From Deltaproteobacteria bacterium (GTDB taxonomy: Bacteria; Desulfobacterota; Binatia; UBA9968): a stretch of DNA of 5,139 bases. Where the stretch lies: the NCBI GenBank assembly GCA_020027655.1, contig JAHKKJ010000326.1, forward strand, positions 1-5,139, in the 5' to 3' direction. Under the pieces are notes generated by a model that worked only from the letters and a program-made list of their open reading frames with translations, made no database searches and was not told the DNA's origin. Position numbers and translations under genes: made by a program. Of the stretch, positions 1 through 5,139 are shown piece by piece. Position 1 is the first letter of the stretch. Every line of letters starts with the position of its first letter.

Positions 1-198
1 TTCATGAAGTCGGCTGAGGGTGCGAAAATTCTTGCGTCAACCGGCCGGATTTCAGGACGAAAAGGTGTGAGATCGGTGTACGAGGAACTGGCCAATCTGG
101 AGGAACGTGGAATTCCGCTCCTCATCGTCGGACCGGAGCAATCCGAACAAGTCTCCAAGCCGATGGAAAAAATCATGAAAGACATGTTGGTCCCGTAG
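1..198 (+). CDS. C-terminal end of a probable ABC transporter substrate-binding protein (5' end outside window)
   Basis: The frame is open from the first base (Phe, then Met-Lys-Ser-Ala-Glu-Gly) to a TAG at 196-198, so 65 residues are visible and the true start lies upstream. The internal ATG at 4 is probably not the start, because the stretch FMKSAEGAKILASTGRISGR matches the conserved late segment of family-1 / Fe3+-type solute-binding proteins: a 'last residues of the sequence are removed when the protein is extended' helix of the form F..S.EGQ.ilA..GRiP.R.GV. The remaining 45 residues (an amphipathic helix, then a short hydrophobic strand IPLLIVGPEQ, then a helical tail) fit the end of such a lobe. 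These proteins are usually exported and deliver a ligand to an inner-membrane ABC permease. The ligand cannot be read from this fragment. It is transcribed towards radA (convergent). The family call rests on motif recall only. Confidence 0.6.
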   Translation, partial: FMKSAEGAKILASTGRISGRKGVRSVYEELANLEERGIPLLIVGPEQSEQVSKPMEKIMKDMLVP

Positions 199-205
199 GC
201 GGGAC
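190..205 (+). terminator. Hairpin overlapping the stop codon of the transporter gene, possible weak terminator
   Basis: GTCCCG (190-195) and CGGGAC (200-205) form a perfect 6-bp stem around the loop TAGG, which contains the stop codon. It is followed by TCTCTGATT rather than a clean T run, so it is a poor intrinsic terminator. It may instead protect the 3' end of the mRNA. Confidence 0.3.
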
Positions 206-431
206 TCTCTGATTAGCGCTCCCGCAAGGGATCGATCGAGAGAAAATAACGGCTAGACCGCGTGCTTGAAGTCGCGGTAGCGCTCCCCGCGTCCGCAACA
301 GCGAAAAGAGTGCCCATCGAAATTAGTGTCACCGGAACAAAGAAACTTAAGGCGGCCCTAATTCAAGTTCGTTCCTTATTCGATTGGCTCCAGGTCGGGA
401 TGCTCGTCCTCAGTCCTGAGCTACTCAGTCC
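199..431. other. Convergent intergenic spacer without a supported gene
   Basis: This 233-base stretch lies between two convergent stop codons. It holds a short hairpin with a GCAA tetraloop (TCCC-GCAA-GGGA, 220-231), a stem at 257-278, and an imperfect direct repeat: AGCGCTCCCGC (215-225) and AGCGCTCCCCGC (279-290), which differ by one C. On the minus strand a 34-codon frame without a start codon (357 down to 256, stop at 255-253) reads like a small Cys-containing protein tail. On the plus strand a 57-codon GTG frame (262-435) has no ribosome site and no recognisable content. Neither is annotated as a gene. Confidence 0.6.
238..280 (-). terminator. Possible weak terminator downstream of radA
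   Basis: Read on the minus strand, ACCGCG (278-273) pairs with CGCGGT (262-257) around a 10-base loop. The stem can be extended by CT/AG pairs across a two-base bulge. After about seven further bases comes a T-rich run, TTATTTT. The gap between stem and T tract is longer than in a good intrinsic terminator, and the stem lies about 150 bases beyond the radA stop, so this is a candidate only. Confidence 0.25.
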
Positions 432-433
432 TT
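405..433 (-). repeat. Degenerate heptamer repeat at the 3' end of radA
   Basis: Starting in the radA stop codon and read in the radA sense direction, the sequence divides as AAGGACT, GAGTAGC, T, CAGGACT, GAGGACG. Three of the four 7-base units follow a (G/C/A)AGGAC(T/G) pattern. On the plus strand the same thing appears as two exact copies of CTCAGTCCT (409-417 and 424-432). It resembles, with changes, the GAGGATA heptamers after bioF. Confidence 0.45.
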
Positions 434-1793
434 AGAAGAGCAGTTTCCAGCACTCTTGCAATGAACTCACGCCGGCGAGCTTTGGGTGTTGGATATGCGT
501 CAGTTGGGAGCTGTTGCTCGTTGGAAGGACGCAGCGTTCGAAGCCTAGCTTTCCCGCCTCTTTGACCCGGGCTTCAGCCTGAGAGATGCCGCGAATTTCG
601 CCAGCCAGCCCCACTTCGCCGAAAAAGACCGTCCTCGGATCGATGATTTTTTCCTTGTGACTCGAAGCAACGGCAGCGATGACGCCGAGATCGACAGCCG
701 GCTCGTCGACGTGGACACCGCCGGCGACGTTGACAAAAATATCTTGGTCGAAGAGCCTGGCGCCCATTTTTTTCTCCAAAACCGCGACGAGTAATGCCAC
801 GCGGTTGTGATCCACGCCGATGGTCGTGCGTCGCGGCACCGCCAGGAATGAGCGGCTGACCAGAGCTTGGAGCTCCACTAAGATCGGCCGCGTCCCTTCC
901 ATGCTGCAAACCACGGCGGACCCTGGTACTTCCAGCGGTCTCTCCATCAAAAAGATCTCTGAAGGATTGGTAACTTCTTTGAGGCCAGCTTCTTTCATCT
1001 CGAAAACGCCGATCTCGTTGGTCGAGCCAAAACGATTCTTGACGGCTCTTAGGATTCGAAAGCTATGGCCGCTCTCGCCCTCGAAATAGAGGACGGTATC
1101 GACCATGTGTTCGAGCACGCGGGGGCCGGCGATGGCGCCATCCTTGGTCACGTGGCCGATCAAAAATGTCGTCAGGCCAGTTTTCTTTGCCAGCACGATG
1201 ATGGAACCGGAGCTTTCCCGCACCTGCGCGATGCTGCCGGGGGCGGACGGAAGGGTTGATGTAAAGATCGTTTGAATCGAGTCGATGACGAGGACGCCGG
1301 GCTTGAGCTTTTTTACCTGCTCGATGATTCTTTCGAGGGAGGTTTCGCTCAGAACGAGCAAGTTCGGTGCTAAGATACCAAGCCGTTCCGCGCGCATCTT
1401 GATTTGCCGTTGCGACTCCTCGCCAGATACGTAGAGGCAAGTGAGACCCGTTTGACTGATGGCGGCGAAGGCTTGCAGGAGCAGAGTCGATTTTCCAATA
1501 CCGGGATCGCCGCCGATCAGAATGACGGAGCCTGCGACCAGCCCGCCCCCAAGAACCCTGTCGAACTCGCCGATGCCTGATAAAACCCTGCCTTCTTCAT
1601 CCGTCGCGATGGCATGGATTGGCGAAGGTTCTTCCTTGGTCCCGAGGCTAAGCTCTCCGCGCGGGTGCGCGGCTCGTTCCTGTTTTTCTTCGACTAGACT
1701 GTTCCATTGGTTACAGTCCGGGCAGCGGCCCAGCCATTTTGGTGATTGGTAGCCGCAGCTTTGACAGGAATAGATGATTTTAACTTTAGCCAC
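432..1793 (-). CDS. radA: DNA repair protein RadA (Sms), RecA-like branch-migration ATPase
   Basis: This complete 453-residue protein matches the usual RadA length (about 450-460). The domains run in order. A C4 zinc finger at the N-terminus has Cys10, Cys13, Cys24 and Cys27 within the typical CGY.S.KWLGRCP.C. The RecA-like ATPase core has Walker A GGDPGIGKST (94-103, Lys101) and Walker B VLVID (167-171). The RadA-specific KNRFG motif is at 252-256. A Lon-protease-like C-terminal domain spans about 265-453, with PAVDLG where Lon would carry its catalytic Ser, so it is probably not a protease. The family is cytosolic and drives branch migration of recombination intermediates with RecA, in repair and in natural transformation. 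The start is GTG at 1793: MAK before the zinc finger is the family's normal beginning and there is no in-frame ATG nearby. The GTG overlaps the upstream gene's stop by 8 bases (GTGGCTAA), and only a weak GGA precedes it, so translational coupling is likely. Confidence 0.97.
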   Translation of the reverse strand: MAKVKIIYSCQSCGYQSPKWLGRCPDCNQWNSLVEEKQERAAHPRGELSLGTKEEPSPIHAIATDEEGRVLSGIGEFDRVLGGGLVAGSVILIGGDPGIGKSTLLLQAFAAISQTGLTCLYVSGEESQRQIKMRAERLGILAPNLLVLSETSLERIIEQVKKLKPGVLVIDSIQTIFTSTLPSAPGSIAQVRESSGSIIVLAKKTGLTTFLIGHVTKDGAIAGPRVLEHMVDTVLYFEGESGHSFRILRAVKNRFGSTNEIGVFEMKEAGLKEVTNPSEIFLMERPLEVPGSAVVCSMEGTRPILVELQALVSRSFLAVPRRTTIGVDHNRVALLVAVLEKKMGARLFDQDIFVNVAGGVHVDEPAVDLGVIAAVASSHKEKIIDPRTVFFGEVGLAGEIRGISQAEARVKEAGKLGFERCVLPTSNSSQLTHIQHPKLAGVSSLQECWKLLF

Positions 1794-2466
1794 AGTTCCA
1801 ATTTCCCAATTCTCTTGGGTTCAAGGGCTTCGCTCCCAAAACTATCAGGTTTTGATTTAAATCGCTTGCAAGCGTAAATAGGGGCTTTTTCCATCCGACA
1901 ATCTCACGGCAGAATGTTTCTGTTTTGCTGGCAGGAGCGGCATAGAGAACTAGAATTCTGTCTGCTATTGCTGCCACAAATCGATTGCGACTTAGGGCCA
2001 TGTGAATGTCGGAACGGTGACGGTGGCTTCTAAAAGAAGAAAGAAAAAGCAGGCGCCCTTCATCCAGGGGCTTCTTGTACTCGGTGCGAATTTTCATCTT
2101 AGTAAGACTTCGCGCCGGGCAAATGATCATGGGCTGGTTCCCGCGAAGAAGAATGCTCAGGCACTCCCGTTCGCCGGGGGAGTGAAAGCCGCTTATTACT
2201 GTCACGCCTGGTGCCAATGCGGTTTCAATGAGATTGTGAGTTTGTAAGATTAATTCCGCGGGGCATTCGGCTGAACAGAAGATCGCTAATTTACTCTCCT
2301 TGAGTATATCTAGATTTCCCAGCGCGGATATGGAGGCGGGGACGTCCTTTCCTAAATAGGACCTTAAGGCGGCGGGATAAGATGAGTGAGTTTGATCAAA
2401 GCAGACAGTCAGCATAACCGGCTTATCGGTACTACGCAGTCCATCGTAGCTCGATTTCAAACCCAA
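1786..2466 (-). CDS. DprA/Smf-related Rossmann-fold (SLOG) protein, short non-canonical form
   Basis: DprA-family features can be read along a protein of up to 226 residues: an early Tyr-Pro (30-31), ALGN (48-51) at the place of the 'P..LY..GN' strand, a Rossmann segment with SGFHSPGERECL (92-103), an ICPARS strand end (115-120), GRLLFLSSF (137-145), the strongly DprA-like SRNRFVAAIADRILVLYA (159-176) and a closing GAKPL (211-215). Canonical DprA carries SGxAxGID where this has SGFHSPGE, and has a Gly-Ser-Arg where this has CSAECP. There is no room for a C-terminal winged helix. Canonical DprA binds single-stranded DNA and loads RecA; whether this short form does so is inference. The start is uncertain: TTG at 2466 (226 residues) or ATG at 2415 (209 residues). 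Neither has a good Shine-Dalgarno, and the YP motif lies inside both. It is the first gene of a unit with radA, overlapping it by 8 bases, which supports a recombination role. Confidence 0.75.
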   Translation of the reverse strand: MGLKSSYDGLRSTDKPVMLTVCFDQTHSSYPAALRSYLGKDVPASISALGNLDILKESKLAIFCSAECPAELILQTHNLIETALAPGVTVISGFHSPGERECLSILLRGNQPMIICPARSLTKMKIRTEYKKPLDEGRLLFLSSFRSHRHRSDIHMALSRNRFVAAIADRILVLYAAPASKTETFCREIVGWKKPLFTLASDLNQNLIVLGAKPLNPRELGNWNCG

Positions 2467-2488
2467 ACGATCTTGGCTTTGCCATTGC

Positions 2489-2500
2489 GCTATTTATAGC
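2489..2500. promoter_or_regulatory. Short palindrome over the minus-strand -10 region
   Basis: GCTAT-TT-ATAGC is a perfect 5-bp inverted repeat with a two-base centre. It covers the sequence that reads TATAAA on the minus strand (2498-2493), a plausible -10 for the dprA-like/radA unit. No convincing -35 is seen 16-18 bases upstream of it. It could be an operator or simply an AT-rich promoter element. It does not match the E. coli BirA operator. Confidence 0.25.
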
Positions 2501-2533
2501 AGGAACGCCTCATAAAGGGTACGAAAGCGGTGG

Positions 2534-2561
2534 TTGATAATTGCCTGATTGGTGCAATAAT
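2534..2561 (+). promoter_or_regulatory. Candidate sigma-70-type promoter for bioF
   Basis: TTGATA (2534-2539) and AATAAT (2556-2561) each match the sigma-70 consensus at five of six positions and are 16 bases apart. A start point about 7 bases after the -10 would fall near 2568, only about 5 bases before the bioF ATG at 2573. This fits the absence of any Shine-Dalgarno sequence and would make a nearly leaderless mRNA. It is a pattern match only and could be chance in an AT-richer spacer. Confidence 0.35.
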
Positions 2562-2572
2562 CGGCGAAAATC

Positions 2573-3754
2573 ATGGGTTACGATTCGATCACCACTGAAT
2601 TACTCCGTATTGAAGAGGCGGGGCTTTATCGTAAACTCCGGCGCGTCGAAAGCGACCAGGGACCAATGCTGCGGCTCGATGGTCGAGACGTGATTAATTT
2701 CTCTTCCAATAATTACCTGGGACTGGCGAATCATCCCTCGTTATGCAAGGCGGCAAAAGAGGCGATAGATCGCTACGGGTGCGGCTCCGGGGCATCACGC
2801 CTGATATCCGGCAACATGACGCTTCACGAGGAGCTGGAGGAAAAGATTTCGGAGCTCAAAGGCACCGAAGCAGCTTTAGTCTTTAACTCCGGTTTCCAAG
2901 CCAACACCGGCATCCTTTCGACCCTGGTCGGCGAAGGCGATGTGATTTTCAGCGACGCGCTCAACCATGCCAGCGTCATCGACGGTTGTCGCCTGTCGCG
3001 TGCAAAGGTTGTTGTATACGGGCATTGCGACGTGGATGAGCTTGAGCAAGGTTTGAAAGATGCTCCCAGCAATGCGCAGAACCTGATCGTTACGGAATCT
3101 CTTTTCAGCATGGATGGAGATGAGGCGCCGCTCGCCGATATTGTCAGGCTGGCTGAAAAGCACGGCGCTATGGTCATGGTTGACGAGGCGCATGCAACGG
3201 GCGTCTACGAGCCCAGCGGCGCTGGGTTGGTCGCGAAATTGGGATTGGGTGATCGCGTGCCGATCCAAATGGGCACATTGGGTAAGGCACTCGGCGGCTT
3301 CGGTGCCTATGTTGCCGGCAGCAAAGCGTTACGCGAGCTTCTGATCAACCGTTGCCGGAGTTTCATCTTTACTACTTCGTTGCCTCCCGCGGTGATGGCC
3401 ATGGGTATGGCAGCTGTCGATCTGGTGATGCGGGAGCCGGAACGGCGACAGGCTCTGTGGAATAACTGTGAGCGGCTGAGATCGGGATTGAAAGAGCTTG
3501 GATATTCACTTGGCGACAGCCAGAGCCAGATCTTGCCGCTGATGATTGGGGATGCGACCCAATGCATGAAACTATCGGAAGATTTGTTGCAACGAGGACT
3601 GTTTGCGCAGGGGATCCGGCCCCCGACAGTTCCGCCGGGCACTTCTCGCTTGCGCATCACATTGATGGCTACGCATACGCGTGAGCAGATCGACCTAGCA
3701 CTGAGGGCCTTCGAAGAAGTCGCACGGGAGATGAGGGTCGAGGATCGAGGATAG
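2573..3754 (+). CDS. bioF: 8-amino-7-oxononanoate synthase (KAPA synthase), biotin biosynthesis
   Basis: This is a complete 393-residue PLP enzyme of the alpha-oxoamine synthase family, close to the usual BioF length (about 385-395). It condenses L-alanine with a pimeloyl thioester, releasing CO2, to form 8-amino-7-oxononanoate in the cytosol. Readable motifs are NFSSNNYLGLA (42-52), GSGASRLISG (71-80), the NHAS cofactor-stacking His132, ESLFSMDGD (175-183), VDEAHATG (203-210, with Asp204 for the PLP nitrogen and His207), and GTLGKALGG (234-242), with Lys238 as the Schiff-base lysine. RPPTVPPGTSRLRIT (349-363) is the typical C-terminal substrate region. The related enzymes Kbl (threonine pathway), HemA and Spt are alternatives, but the neighbouring bioA decides for BioF. 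The ATG at 2573 is the only start giving the standard N-terminus (..L..IEEAGLYRKLR), although no Shine-Dalgarno precedes it. The last codons and the stop lie inside a 7-bp tandem repeat. bioA follows after 38 bases, probably in the same operon. Confidence 0.93.
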   Translation: MGYDSITTELLRIEEAGLYRKLRRVESDQGPMLRLDGRDVINFSSNNYLGLANHPSLCKAAKEAIDRYGCGSGASRLISGNMTLHEELEEKISELKGTEAALVFNSGFQANTGILSTLVGEGDVIFSDALNHASVIDGCRLSRAKVVVYGHCDVDELEQGLKDAPSNAQNLIVTESLFSMDGDEAPLADIVRLAEKHGAMVMVDEAHATGVYEPSGAGLVAKLGLGDRVPIQMGTLGKALGGFGAYVAGSKALRELLINRCRSFIFTTSLPPAVMAMGMAAVDLVMREPERRQALWNNCERLRSGLKELGYSLGDSQSQILPLMIGDATQCMKLSEDLLQRGLFAQGIRPPTVPPGTSRLRITLMATHTREQIDLALRAFEEVAREMRVEDRG

Positions 3755-3767
3755 AGGATAGAAGATA
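3733..3767 (+). repeat. Five-unit 7-bp tandem repeat across the bioF stop codon
   Basis: The consecutive units are GAGGGTC, GAGGATC, GAGGATA, GAGGATA and GAAGATA, with consensus GAGGATA, followed by GAC. The first three units encode most of the BioF tail (roughly Met-Arg-Val-Glu-Asp-Arg-Gly), and the TAG stop is made at the junction of units three and four. Because 7 is not a multiple of 3, gain or loss of a unit would change which stop ends BioF, affecting only the last few residues. Confidence 0.85.
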
Positions 3768-3792
3768 GACAAAGCTCGACTCTTTGAAAATC

Positions 3793-5139
3793 ATGGATTA
3801 CGAGCGACTTAAATACCTAGATCATACCTACCTTTGGCATCCGTTCACCCAGATGCAGGAGTGGATGAGTGAGGAGCCGTGCATCATCAGCCAAGGCGAC
3901 GGCCATTATCTCGTTGATGTGCACGGTCGGAAGTATCTGGATGGCGTTTCGTCGCTCTGGTGCAATGTCCATGGACATCGAAAAAAAGAGCTGGACGATG
4001 CCGTCAAAGCGCAGCTCGACCGCCTCGCTCATTCCACTTTTCTCGGTTTGAGTCACCCGCCCGGTATCCAGCTGGCGCAGAAGCTGATCGAGATCGTTCC
4101 TAAAGGCCTCCAAAGGGTTTTCTACTCAGATAGCGGCGCCACGGCGGTGGAAGTCGCACTCAAGATGGCAGTCCAATACTGGCAACTCAAGGGGGAAACA
4201 AAGCGCACTCAGGTTGCTTCGCTCGCAGAGGCCTATCACGGTGATACCATCGGCGCCATGAGCGTCGGATATTCCGAAATCTTCCACCATTTTCATCTTC
4301 CGCTGCTCTTTCCAGTCTTGCGCATCAACCCGCCGCACGGGTTTCGCTACTTGAAGCGCTTGAGTGAGGAAGAAGCGCTCAAGACCGCGATCCGTGAGGC
4401 CGAAGAAAAGCTCACTCAAAAAAAGGATTCACTCGCGGCGCTTATCCTTGAGCCTTTGATTCAGGGAGCGGCCGGGATGTGGTCCCAGCCGCCTGGCTAT
4501 GTCTTGGCGTTACGGGAGATCTGCCGCAGGAATAAGATTCTTTTTATCGCTGACGAGGTCGCCACCGGCTTTGGCCGGACCGGAAAGATGTTTGCCTGCG
4601 AGCATGAAGAGGTCCGCCCCGACATTCTCTGCTTAGGAAAGGGAATCACCGCCGGTTATCTACCGTTGGCTGCGACCGTCACGACCGAGGAAATCTTTTC
4701 GGTCTTTCTGGGAGAGTACAAGGAATTTAAAACTTTCTTCCATGGTCATACCTACTCGGGCAACCCCTTGGGGTGTGCTGTCGCTCTGGCGAGCCTTGAG
4801 CTGTTCAAGCAGGAGAATATCGTCGGGCGGATGCAGCCCCGGATCGCATATCTAGAGCGTAGGCTGCAGCAGGATTTTCTCCCGCTGGCTCACGTTGCCG
4901 ATGTCCGTCAGTGGGGTTTCATGGTCGGCATCGAGTTGGTTGAAGATAAGAACGAGCGCCGAAGTTATCCGTCGGAAAAAAAAACGGGGCACAAGGTGAT
5001 CCTGGAGGCACGCAAGAGAGGCGTTATGATTCGCCCGTTGGGGGATGTGATCATTCTCATGCCGCCGCTGACTATTGCAGATAGCGAACTCAAGACCCTT
5101 CTAGATGTAACCCTCGATTGCATTCGGGTCGTGACGGAG
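3793..5139 (+). CDS. bioA: Adenosylmethionine--8-amino-7-oxononanoate transaminase family (DAPA synthase), 3' end outside window
   Basis: The frame is open for 449 codons from ATG 3793 to the window edge without a stop. This is about full length for Bacillus/Aquifex-type BioA, so few residues are probably missing. It is a class III (fold type I) PLP aminotransferase that converts 8-amino-7-oxononanoate to 7,8-diaminononanoate. Visible motifs are LWHPFTQM (14-21), GVSSLWCNVHGH (51-62), YSDSGATAVE (111-120, phosphate loop), AYHGDTIGAMSVGY (147-160, Tyr148), ADEVATGFGRTG (253-264, Asp254), LGKGITAGYLPL (281-292, with Lys283 as the PLP lysine), GHTYSGNPLGCA (318-329) and GVMIRPLGDVI (410-420, Arg414, the likely substrate-carboxylate Arg). 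These separate it from ornithine and GABA aminotransferases. The amino donor, S-adenosylmethionine or lysine, is not settled: Phe18 and Leu55 stand where E. coli BioA has Tyr17 and Trp52. No Shine-Dalgarno precedes the ATG. It lies 38 bases after bioF and is probably co-transcribed. Confidence 0.93.
   Translation, partial: MDYERLKYLDHTYLWHPFTQMQEWMSEEPCIISQGDGHYLVDVHGRKYLDGVSSLWCNVHGHRKKELDDAVKAQLDRLAHSTFLGLSHPPGIQLAQKLIEIVPKGLQRVFYSDSGATAVEVALKMAVQYWQLKGETKRTQVASLAEAYHGDTIGAMSVGYSEIFHHFHLPLLFPVLRINPPHGFRYLKRLSEEEALKTAIREAEEKLTQKKDSLAALILEPLIQGAAGMWSQPPGYVLALREICRRNKILFIADEVATGFGRTGKMFACEHEEVRPDILCLGKGITAGYLPLAATVTTEEIFSVFLGEYKEFKTFFHGHTYSGNPLGCAVALASLELFKQENIVGRMQPRIAYLERRLQQDFLPLAHVADVRQWGFMVGIELVEDKNERRSYPSEKKTGHKVILEARKRGVMIRPLGDVIILMPPLTIADSELKTLLDVTLDCIRVVTE

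Noticed and set aside
4..198. Independent 64-residue small protein starting at ATG 4
   Set aside because: The frame is open to the window edge and the content matches the end of a longer solute-binding protein, so it is treated as a partial gene.
334..375. Imperfect inverted repeat GGAAC...AACTT / AAGTT...GTTCC as a terminator
   Set aside because: The stem is broken by a five-base bulge, the loop is 16 bases long and there is no T run on either side.
262..435. 57-codon GTG-started frame on the plus strand in the spacer (begins VLEVAVALPA)
   Set aside because: There is no ribosome-binding site and no recognisable domain, it overlaps a competing minus-strand frame, and it runs into the radA stop. 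It is probably a chance frame.
574..1752. Several 60-125 codon frames inside radA on both strands
   Set aside because: They lie within a fully explained radA gene, are rich in Arg/Pro/Ser as expected for shadow frames, and show no domain.
2432..2485. Small ATG frame (MAKPRSFGFEIELRWTA) overlapping the 5' end of the dprA-like gene
   Set aside because: It is only 17 codons, out of frame with the dprA-like gene and has no ribosome site. A leader peptide role would be speculation.
2489..2500. Possible biotin-regulator operator (BioR or BirA type) between the divergent genes
   Set aside because: CTATTTATAG resembles the BioR box TTATMKATAA only in its TAT/ATA arms, and it overlaps the minus-strand -10 rather than the bioF promoter. 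No BirA-type TTGTAAAC / GTTTACAA pair is present.
2824..3660. Antisense and alternate-frame ORFs inside bioF
   Set aside because: They overlap a complete BioF with all catalytic motifs and have shadow-frame composition.
3817..4419. Antisense frames of 97-98 codons and one alternate plus frame inside bioA
   Set aside because: The sense frame is a continuous BioA with PLP motifs throughout, and the antisense frames have no recognisable content.

Overview
The window is ordinary bacterial chromosome: densely packed, moderately GC-rich, with four substantial genes and one gene tail. No mobile element, CRISPR array, tRNA or rRNA is visible. The gene content (a Fe3+/family-1-type ABC solute-binding protein end, RadA, a short DprA-like protein, BioF, and a BioA resembling Bacillus/Aquifex-type enzymes more than E. 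coli) would suit an uncultured Deltaproteobacteria-, Binatota-, Tectomicrobia- or NC10-like lineage. That placement is an impression from sequence style and is not demonstrated.

Layout: positions 1-198 (+) are the C-terminal end of a probable ABC transporter substrate-binding protein. Positions 199-431 are a convergent intergenic spacer with small hairpins, a short direct repeat and a start-less Cys-containing reading frame on the minus strand. Positions 2466 down to 432 (-) hold a two-gene unit: a DprA/Smf-like Rossmann (SLOG) protein of about 209-226 residues, then radA, overlapping by 8 bases (GTGGCTAA). A 106-base divergent promoter region (2467-2572) separates this from a biotin pair on the plus strand: bioF (2573-3754) and bioA (3793 to beyond 5139). 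The bioA frame is open at the right edge.

Function: the minus-strand pair joins two recombination functions. DprA-family proteins handle incoming single-stranded DNA and load RecA, and RadA is a RecA-like helicase for branch migration, so the pair fits DNA uptake or recombinational repair. The plus-strand pair gives two consecutive steps of biotin ring assembly: BioF makes 8-amino-7-oxononanoate (KAPA) from a pimeloyl thioester and alanine, and BioA transaminates KAPA to 7,8-diaminononanoate. bioD and bioB would act next but are not in view.

The most unusual sequence-level signals are small. A five-unit 7-bp tandem repeat runs through the bioF stop codon, and related heptamers follow the radA stop in the sense orientation. 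bioF and bioA share a near-identical 19-nt start region (17 of 19 bases) that lacks a Shine-Dalgarno sequence. The DprA-like protein lacks the classical SGxAxGID motif and carries SGFHSPGE in its place. I found no convincing undescribed multi-gene system.
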